NCBI RefSeq assembly: GCF_036429475.1
Contig: NZ_CP144125.1
Span: 2,480,001-2,544,000 of the forward strand
Source of the DNA: Halalkalicoccus sp. CGA53
GTDB lineage: Archaea > Halobacteriota > Halobacteria > Halobacteriales > Halalkalicoccaceae
Direction: 5' to 3'
DNA: 64,000 nt
The notes beneath the pieces are model-generated. The model was not told the DNA's origin. It ran no database searches and saw only the letters and a program-made list of their open reading frames with translations. Below are positions 35,301 to 44,218 of the stretch, piece by piece (within the stretch, counting starts at the first letter, position 1; the number at the start of each line of letters is the position of its first letter). The translations under genes were made by a program, and so were the position numbers.

Positions 35301-35891
35301 TCACTCCGCTTCGTACTCCGCCCAGAGGTATCGCGTCGCCATCGACCGGTAGGGTCGCCACCGTTCGGCGATCTCGCACATCTCCGGGCGCGTGAGCTCC
35401 TCGCCGTTCCCGTAGAGCGCCGTGATCGCCCGACGGACCGCGAGGTCGCCGAGCGGGAGCACGTCCGGGCGTTCGAGGACGAACAGGAGGTACATCCGGG
35501 CGGTCCACTCCCCGATCCCCGTGATCTCGGTCAGGCGGTCGACGACCTCCTCGTCCGAGTACCCGGAGAGCCCCGTGCGGGTGTAGTCGTTCTCCCGGAA
35601 GGTCTCCGCTGCGTTGCGCACGTACGCGACCTTCTGACGCGAGAGTCCCGCCTCGCGGAGCGCCGACTCCTCGGCCGCCAGCACCGTCTCGGGGGTCACC
35701 TCGCCATCGAGCACCTCGAAGGTGCGCTCTCGCACCGCCGCCGCACTGGCCGTCGAGAGCTGCTGGTTGATGATCGAGATGCACAGACGCTCGTACTCGG
35801 TCCAGTCCGGCTCGCGATACGGGTCGTGGCGGTCGACGAGTTCGGCCATCACTGGGTCTCGACGCAGCACCGGGAGGGCCTCGTCCATCAT
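35301..35891 (-). CDS. HhH-GPD DNA glycosylase (AlkA-type)
   Basis: The 196-aa base-excision enzyme has IINQQLSTASAAAVRERTFE (helix entry), and the HhH LTEITGIGEWTARMYLLFVL. The catalytic Asp follows in LPLGDLAVRRAITALYG. It lacks the 4Fe-4S cluster cysteines of EndoIII/MutY and the AlkA N-terminal domain, so a 3-methyladenine-type glycosylase is most likely. It starts at MMDEALPVLRRD. Confidence 0.88.
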   Translation of the reverse strand: MMDEALPVLRRDPVMAELVDRHDPYREPDWTEYERLCISIINQQLSTASAAAVRERTFEVLDGEVTPETVLAAEESALREAGLSRQKVAYVRNAAETFRENDYTRTGLSGYSDEEVVDRLTEITGIGEWTARMYLLFVLERPDVLPLGDLAVRRAITALYGNGEELTRPEMCEIAERWRPYRSMATRYLWAEYEAE

Positions 35892-36028
35892 CGGAGGGGG
35901 AGACGGGGCGAGCCGAAATAGGCGTCTCGATACCGACGTGGTCCCGGCCGGCGGGTGTCGACCTCCTTCTCAGAACGGCAGCGAGAGCGACAACCAGGAC
36001 GAGGAGGACGACGGGAACGGCGACGGAG

Positions 36029-37366
36029 CTACTCCTCTTCGGTCTCCAGTTCGGCGTCCTGGCGGTCGGCCATCCGGCGGACGTCGACCCGGTAGTGTTT
36101 GAGGATGTCCCGGCCGAGCAGCAGCGGGTAGTCCATGTGGCTCCGGTCCTCGATGCTCGCGGTGACGGTGTGCTGGTTGCCGCCGACGCCGACGACGAGG
36201 TCGACGACGGGTCGGGACTTGCTCGACTTCATGCTCCCAGACCGCACCCGCGTGATCGACTTTATCGGTCCGGCGCCGATCTTCGCGGCGAGTCCGGTGT
36301 CGATGCTCGTCCGGCTCGCACCGGTGTCGGACTTCGCCAGGACCGTCTCGGAGCCGCTCGTCCCAGAGACCATCACCTCCTCGGTGTAGCCGATCGTGAC
36401 GACCTCGTCCTGGGCCTCCTGGAAGGCCTGGGGGGCACACCGTGGCATCGAGTCGTCGAGCGTCGCCGAGAGGTCTCGCACGCGCTCGTCGTCGACCTGG
36501 CCGCCGACGCGCTCGATCGCGAGCTTCGCGATGTAGGGCGCCGGCGAGACCTGCGCGGCCTTGTAGAGCCCCCTGAACCCTGCCGTCGGGTTCACCTCGA
36601 GGACGAACCAGCCCTCGTCACCCTCGACGAGGTCGACGCCCGCGTAATCGAGGCCGACGATCTCCGCCGAGCGCGTCGCCATCTCGGCGACCGTCTCGGG
36701 GATGCGGTCGCTCGCGTTCTCGACGTCGCCACCGAGGTGGACGTTCGTTCGCCAGTCGTTCTCGGGAGCGTAGCGGTTCATCGCGCCGACGATCTCGTTG
36801 CCGACGACGTAGACCCGGAGGTCGCGGTGGCGCTCGCCGTCGCGCTCGATCAGCTTCTGGAGGAACGCCTGTCGGTTGCCGACCCGGGGGTTCACCTGCT
36901 CGCCCGCACCGACCTTCCAGGTGCCGCCGCCGTGGGTGCCGATCGCCGTCTTGTAGACGGCCTCCTCGCCGAACGCGTCACGGCCGTCGTTGAGCCGCCG
37001 GTTGTCGAGCGCGAGCAGCGCGTCGGGGACCTGCACCCCTTCGGCGGTGAGCGCGGTCGCGGTCGCGTACTTGTGGATCGCCGAGAGCACCGCGATCGGG
37101 TGGTTGAGGATCGGACGGACGTTCGCGAACGTCGCGGCGAGGCCGAGCTCCTCGGAGGGCGTCTCGGAGTTCGAGAGCAGCAGCCGGTTCGCGATCACGT
37201 CGACGTCGGGTTCGAGGAGGACCTCCCCGTCCCGGATCTCGATCGCGGTGTTCTCGTGTCTGAACCACTCCGCCTCGTGGCCGAGGTCCTCGACGGCGTT
37301 ACAGATCGCTTTCGTCTCCTTGCTCTCGTGCAGGCTGAGCACGCCGACACGGACGGTATCGCTCAT
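36029..37366 (-). CDS. RimK-like ATP-grasp ligase fused to retropepsin-like domain
   Basis: In this 445-aa protein, residues 1-300 are a RimK-type ATP-grasp ligase: VRVGVLSLHESKETKAICNA, AIGTHGGGTWKVGAG (ATP loop), GLDYAGVDLVEGDEGWFVLE and VNPTAGFRGL with metal ligands. Residues about 340-435 are a RimK-associated protease-like fold with AKSDTGASRTSIDTG (retropepsin DTGA) and YPLLLGRDILKHYRVDVR. RimK enzymes add glutamates or related amino acids to proteins or cofactors. It is divergent from an AstE-like hydrolase 93 nt away. The substrate is unknown. Confidence 0.85.
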   Translation of the reverse strand: MSDTVRVGVLSLHESKETKAICNAVEDLGHEAEWFRHENTAIEIRDGEVLLEPDVDVIANRLLLSNSETPSEELGLAATFANVRPILNHPIAVLSAIHKYATATALTAEGVQVPDALLALDNRRLNDGRDAFGEEAVYKTAIGTHGGGTWKVGAGEQVNPRVGNRQAFLQKLIERDGERHRDLRVYVVGNEIVGAMNRYAPENDWRTNVHLGGDVENASDRIPETVAEMATRSAEIVGLDYAGVDLVEGDEGWFVLEVNPTAGFRGLYKAAQVSPAPYIAKLAIERVGGQVDDERVRDLSATLDDSMPRCAPQAFQEAQDEVVTIGYTEEVMVSGTSGSETVLAKSDTGASRTSIDTGLAAKIGAGPIKSITRVRSGSMKSSKSRPVVDLVVGVGGNQHTVTASIEDRSHMDYPLLLGRDILKHYRVDVRRMADRQDAELETEEE

Positions 37367-37459
37367 ATACGCTATCGGACACACGGGGAGTCTAAAAGCG
37401 TTATCAGTGCGTCCGCACGTGCCGGATCGCATTTATAGCTCGGGGGCGGAGCCCGAGCC

Positions 37460-38491
37460 ATGAGCGAGGAGACGACCGCCTTCACCTACCACGGTGGGAC
37501 GGTCGGACCCGGCGAGACGGCCAACGTTCGGTACACGGTCAGCGAGACGTACCTCGGCGACCCGATCCGGATCCCCGTGACGATCATCAACGGCGAGCGG
37601 GCGGGGCCGACGGTCTGTCTGACGGCGGCGCTCCACGGTGACGAACTGAACGGCATCGAGGTGGTCCGCGCGGTCGCCCACGAGTGGGCTCACGACGACC
37701 TCCGGGGGACGATCGTCTGTCTCCCCGTCCTCAACGTCCCCGGCTTCCTCGCCCAGCAGCGCTACCTCCCGATCATCGACCGTGACCTCAACCGCTCGTT
37801 TCCCGGCATCGAGAGCGGGACGAGCGCGAGCCGGATGGCACATCGCATCTACACCAACTTCATCCAGCCGTGTGACTACGTCCTCGACTTCCACACCTCC
37901 ACGCGCGGGCGGAACAACATGCTCCACGTGCGGGCGGACATGAGCGACGAACGCGTCGACCGCCTCGCGCGCGCGTTCGGCTCGAACGTCATCCTCGACA
38001 GCGAGGGGCCCGAGGGGACGCTCCGTCGGGAGGCGACCGAGGACGGAGTCGGTGCGATCACGATCGAGATGGGCGAGGCACATCGCTTCCAGAGAGACCT
38101 GATCAACGAGGCGCTCCACGGCGTCGAGAGCGTCTTCGCGGAGTACGGGATGCGGCCCTCGGAGGCGGTGCGCTGGCCCGGCTGGCGCACGATCATCCAC
38201 GACGACCTGGAGAAGACCTGGCTGCGCGCGGATTCGGGTGGGATCGTCGACATGCACCACGACCGCGGCGCGCTCGTCCACGAGGGCGACGCGATCTGTA
38301 CGATCACAAACCCCTTCATGACCGAAAAGGACGTCGTCGAGGCCCCCTTCACCGGCCTGCTCGTCGGCCTGCTGGAGAACCCGGTCGTCTTCCCGGGCAA
38401 CCCGCTCTGTCACCTCGTCGAACTCGACGAGTCGACCAGACGGGTCGTCGAGTCGACCCAGTCGGGCGTCCAGCGCAACGGCGCGACCTGA
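37460..38491 (+). CDS. AstE/aspartoacylase family zinc hydrolase
   Basis: The 343-aa enzyme has Zn ligands in LTAALHGDELNGIEVVRAVA (His, Glu) and LDFHTSTRGRNNMLHVRADM (His). RDLNRSFPG and ITIEMGEAHRFQRD are the substrate Arg region and catalytic Glu. The C-terminal beta domain (GIVDMHHDRGALVHEGDAIC) fits the family. Such enzymes cleave N-acyl or peptide-like amides. The divergent RimK-like ligase suggests a paired role. Confidence 0.85.
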   Translation: MSEETTAFTYHGGTVGPGETANVRYTVSETYLGDPIRIPVTIINGERAGPTVCLTAALHGDELNGIEVVRAVAHEWAHDDLRGTIVCLPVLNVPGFLAQQRYLPIIDRDLNRSFPGIESGTSASRMAHRIYTNFIQPCDYVLDFHTSTRGRNNMLHVRADMSDERVDRLARAFGSNVILDSEGPEGTLRREATEDGVGAITIEMGEAHRFQRDLINEALHGVESVFAEYGMRPSEAVRWPGWRTIIHDDLEKTWLRADSGGIVDMHHDRGALVHEGDAICTITNPFMTEKDVVEAPFTGLLVGLLENPVVFPGNPLCHLVELDESTRRVVESTQSGVQRNGAT

Positions 38492-38509
38492 GTTCGCTGG
38501 CTTAGTAAC

Positions 38510-38520
38510 CTCTATACCGC
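38510..38520 (+). promoter_or_regulatory. TATA-like promoter of the sdh operon
   Basis: CTCTATACCGC lies 25-35 nt upstream of the sdhC ATG at 38545, giving a near-leaderless transcript start. Confidence 0.5.
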
Positions 38521-38544
38521 GGGAGGCTAAGGGCAGAGTACAGC

Positions 38545-38937
38545 ATGAGTCAGTCGTACAACCGTGGCCTCGTCGAGGACTTCGGCAGGTGGACGGAGTT
38601 CTCCGCCGGCATGTGGGCGTGGATCTTCCACAAGTTCACCGGCTGGGTCCTCGTCGGCTATCTGTTCACCCACATCGCCGTCCTCTCGACGGCGACGGTC
38701 GGTCCCGAAACGTACACCGCGACGATCCAGGGCTTAGAGAGCCTCTTCATCGTCCGTGTCCTCGAGGTCGGCCTCCTCGCGGTCGCGGTCTTCCACATCT
38801 TAAACGGCACCCGCCTGCTGCTGATCGACCTCGGGGTCGGACTGGACAGCCAGGACAAGAGCTTCTACGCCTCGCTCGTTCTCACCGGCGTGATCGCCGT
38901 CGCGAGCGTGCCGACGTTTCTCGCGGGGGTCTTCTAG
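38545..38937 (+). CDS. sdhC: Succinate dehydrogenase, membrane subunit C (cytochrome b)
   Basis: The 130-aa protein has three membrane helices. The first, [20 protein letters not shown], carries the heme-ligand-type His. [20 protein letters not shown] has another conserved His. It anchors complex II and binds quinone. First gene of sdhCDBA; sdhD follows after 1 nt. Confidence 0.9.
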   Translation: MSQSYNRGLVEDFGRWTEFSAGMWAWIFHKFTGWVLVGYLFTHIAVLSTATVGPETYTATIQGLESLFIVRVLEVGLLAVAVFHILNGTRLLLIDLGVGLDSQDKSFYASLVLTGVIAVASVPTFLAGVF

Positions 38938-38938
38938 C

Positions 38939-39310
38939 GTGTCCGAACACTACTCCTCGTTCGATCGGTCGGGAACGCTCTGGCTGCTCCAGCGGATCAC
39001 CGCGGCGTTCCTGATCGTCGTCCTCGCCTTCCACTTCTTCCTGTTACACTTCGTGAGTCACGCCTCCGAGATCACCTTCGCCGGGAGCCAGTGGCGGATG
39101 CAATCGATCGGCTACTACTCGCTGATGGTCCTCTTTCTCGTCACCGCGACGTTCCACGGCGTCAACGGCGTCTACAACGCGATCGTCAACCAGGGGCTCA
39201 CCGGCACGCCGCTTCGGGCCGTGAAGTGGCTGCTGATCCTCGCGAGCGCGCTGTTGATCGTCCAGGGGATCCGAACGGCGAACGCGATGGCGGGCATCCC
39301 GCTTTACTGA
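38939..39310 (+). CDS. sdhD: Succinate dehydrogenase, membrane subunit D
   Basis: The 123-aa protein has a GTG start right after the sdhC stop. Three hydrophobic helices include LLQRITAAFLIVVLAFHFFL and LVTATFHGVNGVYNAIVNQG, which carries His-x-x-Asn-Gly as in SdhC/D. It is the second membrane anchor of complex II. Confidence 0.9.
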   Translation: MSEHYSSFDRSGTLWLLQRITAAFLIVVLAFHFFLLHFVSHASEITFAGSQWRMQSIGYYSLMVLFLVTATFHGVNGVYNAIVNQGLTGTPLRAVKWLLILASALLIVQGIRTANAMAGIPLY

Positions 39311-39330
39311 TCGGAGACCAACCACCACCA

Positions 39331-40215
39331 ATGAGCACACAGATCCAACGCACCGAGGAACCGGAGATCGAGACGGAAGACGAACCCGAGGCGGAAACGG
39401 AGTCGGCGGGCGACCGCCGCCGTCGGGAGAAGGTCGACCGCGAGACTGCCCTGCGGAAGGAGGCCGAGGAACGACTCGACGAGAGCGACGACGACGTCGT
39501 GATCAAGGTGTTCCGCTACGACCCCGAGGTCGAGGGGAAACAGGAGCCGCGCTTCGACGACTTCCGCGTGCCGATGGAGAAAGGCACCTCCGTGCTCGAC
39601 GCGCTGATGTTCGCGCGCGATCACTACGACTCCTCGCTCACGTTCAGACACTCGTGTCGACAGGCGATCTGCGGCTCGGACGCCTTCTTCATCAACGGGC
39701 GGCAGAAACTCGGCTGCAAGACTCAGCTATCGGAGCTGGAAACGCCGATCCGGATCGAGCCGCTTCCCCACCAGGAGGTCGTAAAGGACCTCGTCGTGGA
39801 GATGGAACACTTCTACGAGCAGATGCACTCGGTCGAGCCGTACTTCCAGACGAACGACTTACCTACTGGTGAGCTCGAAGAACAGCGCCAGAGCCGGGAG
39901 AACAGGGAGAAGGTGAAGATGTCGACGCGCTGTATCTGGTGTGCGGCGTGTATGTCCTCGTGTAACATCGCGGCGGGCGACGAGAAGTACCTGGGACCGG
40001 CGGCGATCAACAAGGCCTACCGGTTCGCGATGGACGAACGCGAGGGCGAGGAGATGAAAGACCACAGGATGAGAGTCCTCGAACAGGAACACGGCGTCTG
40101 GCGGTGTCAGACGCAGTTCTCCTGTACCGTCGTCTGTCCGAAGGAGATCCCGCTCACCGAGCACATCCAGGAAGTGAAACGCGAGGCAGTGAAGCGAAAC
40201 CTGAAGTTCTGGTGA
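39331..40215 (+). CDS. sdhB: Succinate dehydrogenase iron-sulfur subunit
   Basis: The 294-aa protein has an acidic extension of about 55 residues (ETEDEPEAETES...). The 2Fe-2S site is HSCRQAICGSDAFFINGRQK then LGC, with Asp in place of the third Cys, as in E. coli SdhB. The 4Fe-4S/3Fe-4S clusters use CIWCAACMSSC and CQTQFSCTVVCPKEIP. It passes electrons from SdhA FAD to the quinone. Confidence 0.95.
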   Translation: MSTQIQRTEEPEIETEDEPEAETESAGDRRRREKVDRETALRKEAEERLDESDDDVVIKVFRYDPEVEGKQEPRFDDFRVPMEKGTSVLDALMFARDHYDSSLTFRHSCRQAICGSDAFFINGRQKLGCKTQLSELETPIRIEPLPHQEVVKDLVVEMEHFYEQMHSVEPYFQTNDLPTGELEEQRQSRENREKVKMSTRCIWCAACMSSCNIAAGDEKYLGPAAINKAYRFAMDEREGEEMKDHRMRVLEQEHGVWRCQTQFSCTVVCPKEIPLTEHIQEVKREAVKRNLKFW

Positions 40216-40255
40216 GCGACGAACGACTGAAGTAACCACGACCTCAACGAAAATC

Positions 40256-42112
40256 ATGTACGAACACGACGTTCTGGTGGTCGGCGCGGGGGGCGCCGGC
40301 CTTCGAGCCGCGATCGCCGCCCACGAGGAGGGCGCGGACGTGGCGATGGTGACGAAGCTCCACCCCGTGCGGAGCCACACCGGCGCCGCCGAGGGTGGCA
40401 TCAACGCGGCGTTGCGCGACGGCGACGACTGGGAGCTGCACGCCTACGACACGATGAAGGGCTCGGACTATCTGGGTGACGCTCCCGCCATCGAGACGCT
40501 GGCGACGGACTCCCCCGAGGAGGTCGTCCAGCTCGAACACTGGGGGATGCCCTTCTCGCGCGAGGAGGACGGCCGGATGTCCCAGCGGCCGTTCGGCGGG
40601 CTCTCGTTCCCCCGGACGACGTACGCGGGTGCGGAGACGGGCCACCACCTGCTGCACACGCTCTACGAGCAGGTCGTCAAACGCGGGATCACGGTCTACG
40701 ACGAGTGGTACGTGAGCCGACTCGCGGTGACCGACCACGACCGCCCCGAGGATCGGGTCTGTCACGGGCTGGTCGCCATCGACATCAAGAGCGGAGAGAT
40801 CGAGGGGTTCCGGGCGCGAAACGGCGTCGTCCTCGCGACAGGCGGACCCGGACAGGTCTACGACCACACGACCAACGCCGTCTCCTGTACCGGCGACGGC
40901 CCCGCGATGGCCTACCGAGCGGGCGCACCGATGGAGGACATGGAGTTCATCCAGTTTCACCCGACGACGCTCCCCTCCACGGGTGTTCTCATCTCCGAGG
41001 GCGTCCGCGGGGAGGGCGGCGTCCTCTACAACGCGCTCGGCGAGCGGTTCATGTTCGAACGCGGCTACGCGAACAACGACGGCGAGCTCGCCTCCCGTGA
41101 CGTCGTCTCGCGGGCCGAACTGACCGAGGTGAACGAGGGCCGCGGGGTCAACGACGAGTACGTCCACCTCGACATGCGGCATTTGGGTGCCGAACGGATC
41201 GTCGATCGACTCGAGAACATCCTCCACCTCGCGGCGGACTTCGAGGGCGTCGACGGGTTGGAGGAGCCGATGCCGGTGAAACCCGGCCAGCACTACGCGA
41301 TGGGCGGCACCGAGACCGACGAGCACGGAGAGACCTGCATCTCGGGGCTCTACGCCGTCGGCGAGTGTGCCTGTGCGAGCGTCCACGGTGCGAACCGGCT
41401 GGGCGGGAACGCGCTGCCCGAACTCATCGTCTTCGGCAGGCGTGCCGGCCAGCACGCCGCCGGACGCGACCTCGGCGAGGCGAAGATCGGGACCGGGCAG
41501 GTCGGCGAGTACGAGGTCGGCGAGGTCGACACGCCGGTGACCCCCGGCGAGATCGGAACTCCCGAGGACGTCGTCGCCGACGGCGGCGAGTCGGCCCGGA
41601 CCGACGGTGCGGGGGCGCTCGTTGAGGCGGGTCCGGTCCTCGAGAACGCCGTCGAGACCGAGCGCGAGCGCGTCGCACACCTGATGGGGCGCGACGAGGG
41701 CGTCCAGCAGGCCGAGATCCGCGAGATGCTCCAGAAGTCGATGACGCGGAACGTCAACGTCTTCCGGAACGAGGAGGGGCTCAAACAGGCGCTCCGAGAC
41801 ATCCGGACGGCCCGCGAACTCTACCGGGACGTCTACGTCGACGATCCCTCGCGCACGTTCAACACGGACCTGATCCAGACGATCGAGATGCGCAACCTGA
41901 TCGACACGGCCGAAGCGATCACGCTCGGCGCGCTCGCCCGCGAAGAGTTCCGCGGCGCCCACTGGCGCCAGGAGTTCCAGGAGCGAGACGACGAGAACTG
42001 GCTCAAACACACGCTGCTCTCGTGGAACGACGGCACCCCAGAGGTCTGGTACCGCCCGGTCCACCTCGAGGGCAGGGAGAAGACCTACGAGCCGAAGATC
42101 AGGAGCTACTGA
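40256..42112 (+). CDS. sdhA: Succinate dehydrogenase flavoprotein subunit
   Basis: The 618-aa protein has the FAD-binding VLVVGAGGAGLRAAIAAHEE and the covalent-flavin His region RSHTGAAEGGINAALRDGDD. Substrate-site segments are HPTTLPSTGVLISEGVRGEG and HGANRLGGNALPELIVFGRR. The C-terminal helical domain has the usual RDIRTARELYRDV. Last gene of sdhCDBA. A TCA-cycle and respiratory enzyme. Confidence 0.96.
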   Translation: MYEHDVLVVGAGGAGLRAAIAAHEEGADVAMVTKLHPVRSHTGAAEGGINAALRDGDDWELHAYDTMKGSDYLGDAPAIETLATDSPEEVVQLEHWGMPFSREEDGRMSQRPFGGLSFPRTTYAGAETGHHLLHTLYEQVVKRGITVYDEWYVSRLAVTDHDRPEDRVCHGLVAIDIKSGEIEGFRARNGVVLATGGPGQVYDHTTNAVSCTGDGPAMAYRAGAPMEDMEFIQFHPTTLPSTGVLISEGVRGEGGVLYNALGERFMFERGYANNDGELASRDVVSRAELTEVNEGRGVNDEYVHLDMRHLGAERIVDRLENILHLAADFEGVDGLEEPMPVKPGQHYAMGGTETDEHGETCISGLYAVGECACASVHGANRLGGNALPELIVFGRRAGQHAAGRDLGEAKIGTGQVGEYEVGEVDTPVTPGEIGTPEDVVADGGESARTDGAGALVEAGPVLENAVETERERVAHLMGRDEGVQQAEIREMLQKSMTRNVNVFRNEEGLKQALRDIRTARELYRDVYVDDPSRTFNTDLIQTIEMRNLIDTAEAITLGALAREEFRGAHWRQEFQERDDENWLKHTLLSWNDGTPEVWYRPVHLEGREKTYEPKIRSY

Positions 42113-42295
42113 GCGGTCGGTCGACCCGGACTCCCTTCCCGAGTCGCTGCGTTCGGAGACGCCCACCGGGACCACGAGGAGACCGGCTTCGTTCGTCCCC
42201 ACCCGATCCGTCAGTAACCGGCAACACCTAGGACGGATGGCAGTACCGGCCCGCACGTGTTATGTCGTGCGCTGGCGTACCACGATCGAACAGTC

Positions 42296-43111
42296 ATGGC
42301 CCTACCGTTCGACGACATCGAGCCACCGCTCGAGGAGATTTCGTTCCTCGCTCGCTCGCCGAACCGACCCAGGGCGCTCGTGGCGCTCGGAGCGGGGCCG
42401 GTGGAACGACGGGACGTGGAGGACGAAACCGGGATCTCGAGAGCGACCCTCGCTCGCATCCTCGACGACTTCGAGGAGCGGGGGTGGGTGACCCGGAACG
42501 GCCGCCTGTACGAGCGAACGCCCGTCGGTGAGTACGTCGCCCGGGAGTTCACGGCACTCCTGGAACGTTTCGAACCGGTCCCTGCGCTCAACGGGGTAGC
42601 CGACTGGCTTCCCGAGGCGGGGTTCGACTTCGACCTCGGCCGTCTCGCCGGGGTGGAGGTCGTCCGGCCGAGCACGAGCGACGCCCTGGCGCCGACGACG
42701 CACATCACTCGGCGGCTCCGGGAGGCAGAGCGGGTCCGAACGGTCTCGTACGCCCACCTCCCCGACGTGATGGACGCCTGCTGGCGGGGAACGGTCGAGG
42801 GCTCTCTCGAACTCGAGAGCGTCCTCGATCGGGACGTGCTCGAACGGATCGGGACCGATCCACGAACGGCCGACCGGGCGCGCCAGATGGTCGACTCCGG
42901 ACGGGCCGAGCTGTTCCTCTACCCGGGGACGATCCCGTTCACCGTGTTCGTCGTCGATGAGATCGTGCTGCTGTGTCTGTCTGGCGGCGAGGGCGCTCCA
43001 CACGCGGTGATCGAAACCCGAGACCAGGGGGTTCGCTCGTGGGCGACGTCCACCATCGACGAGTACCGTCGCGAGGGGGACCGACTCGAAATGGGGTCGC
43101 TCACGGGCTGA
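42296..43111 (+). CDS. Haloarchaeal winged-helix regulator (FilR1/DUF1724-like)
   Basis: The 271-aa protein starts MALPFDDIEPPLEEISFLAR. The wHTH is SPNRPRALVALGAGPVERRD, then ETGISRATLARILDDFEERG. The long C-terminal domain of about 180 residues, with SYAHLPDVMDACWRGTVEGS and PGTIPFTVFVVDEIVLLC, matches the methanogen/haloarchaeal regulator family with a ligand-like domain. It lies 74 nt upstream of the acetamidase gene and could control it. Confidence 0.8.
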   Translation: MALPFDDIEPPLEEISFLARSPNRPRALVALGAGPVERRDVEDETGISRATLARILDDFEERGWVTRNGRLYERTPVGEYVAREFTALLERFEPVPALNGVADWLPEAGFDFDLGRLAGVEVVRPSTSDALAPTTHITRRLREAERVRTVSYAHLPDVMDACWRGTVEGSLELESVLDRDVLERIGTDPRTADRARQMVDSGRAELFLYPGTIPFTVFVVDEIVLLCLSGGEGAPHAVIETRDQGVRSWATSTIDEYRREGDRLEMGSLTG

Positions 43112-43184
43112 GAGCCGCTCGCGGTGCGGGAGGTTCCCGGCGCGCGTCTACATCAGGCCGGAGCGCCTCCCTCCGGGTGGCCTC

Positions 43185-44156
43185 ATGAGCATCACGTCAT
43201 CGAACGTTCGGGCGGATCACACGGTACCGAAACGGGACGGCAACGTCCACTCGGACTGGAACAAGGGTCGGGAGCCCGCGCTCGTCGTCGACCCCGGCGA
43301 CGTGGTACGGGTGGAGTGCCGGGAGCCGTTGAACGACCAGATCACGCCCGAGAGCGGCGTCGAGGACCTCCTGGCGGTCGACATGGATCGCGTTCACGCA
43401 CTGACGGGGCCGATCTCGGTCGAGGGGGCGGCGCCGGGCGACGTGCTGAAAGTCGAACTGCTGGAGATAACCCACGAGGGATGGGGCTGGACGGGGTTCT
43501 TCCCCGGGGAATCGGGAATCGGGCTCCTTCCGGAGAGGTTCCCGGAGCCCGATCTGTACGTCTGGGACCTGCACGAAGACACCGGGGTCTTCAGACACGG
43601 GATAGAACTGCCGTTGGCCCCGTTTCCGGGCGTCGTCGGCGTCGCTCCGGCAGAGGTCGGACCGCACTCGACGATCCCCTCGCGATCGGTCGGCGGGAAC
43701 CTCGACGTAAAGCACCTGACCGAGGGCTCGACCGTCTACCTCCCCGTCGAGGTCGAGGGAGGACTGTTGAGCATCGGCGACTGTCACGCCGCACAGGGCG
43801 ACGGGGAGGTGTGTTCGACGGGTATTGAGGCACCGATGGACGTCACGGTTCGGGTGAGCGTCGAGCGGGGCAGACGGATCCGACAGCCCCAGTTCGAATC
43901 GACCGGGCCGTTCGCTCCCGGGGGAGCGGACGAACCGATGTACGCGACGGCCGGGGTGAGCGACGACCTGATGGACGCCGCGAAGAGGGCCGTCTGGCAC
44001 ATGATCGAGTACCTCTCCGACGAGCACGGGCTCTCGAAGGCCGACGCGTACCTCCTGAGTTCGGTGGGTGTCGATCTGAAGATCAACGAACTGGTCGACA
44101 GGCCGAACTGGGTGGTCTCGGCGTACGTCTCCGAAGGGCTGTTCGGGGAGGGGTGA
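43185..44156 (+). CDS. Acetamidase/formamidase family protein
   Basis: The 323-aa protein belongs to the FmdA/AmdA family. Hallmarks are VKHLTEGSTVYLPVEVEGGL and LSIGDCHAAQGDGEVCSTGI, with the HAAQGDGE metal site, plus GPISVEGAAPGDVLKVELLE. It hydrolyses short-chain amides to ammonia and acid. It follows a wHTH regulator and precedes an amidohydrolase gene on the other strand, consistent with nitrogen scavenging (inferred). Confidence 0.9.
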   Translation: MSITSSNVRADHTVPKRDGNVHSDWNKGREPALVVDPGDVVRVECREPLNDQITPESGVEDLLAVDMDRVHALTGPISVEGAAPGDVLKVELLEITHEGWGWTGFFPGESGIGLLPERFPEPDLYVWDLHEDTGVFRHGIELPLAPFPGVVGVAPAEVGPHSTIPSRSVGGNLDVKHLTEGSTVYLPVEVEGGLLSIGDCHAAQGDGEVCSTGIEAPMDVTVRVSVERGRRIRQPQFESTGPFAPGGADEPMYATAGVSDDLMDAAKRAVWHMIEYLSDEHGLSKADAYLLSSVGVDLKINELVDRPNWVVSAYVSEGLFGEG

Positions 44157-44218
44157 GGACGGCGACGAAGCGCACAGCGGTATCGGAGATAGCCAGCCAG
44201 AGGACGAGGATCCCCGAG

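Noticed and set aside
40244-42256. Minus-strand frame of 670 codons opposite sdhA
   Set aside because: It mirrors sdhA exactly and lacks any domain; a GC-driven shadow.
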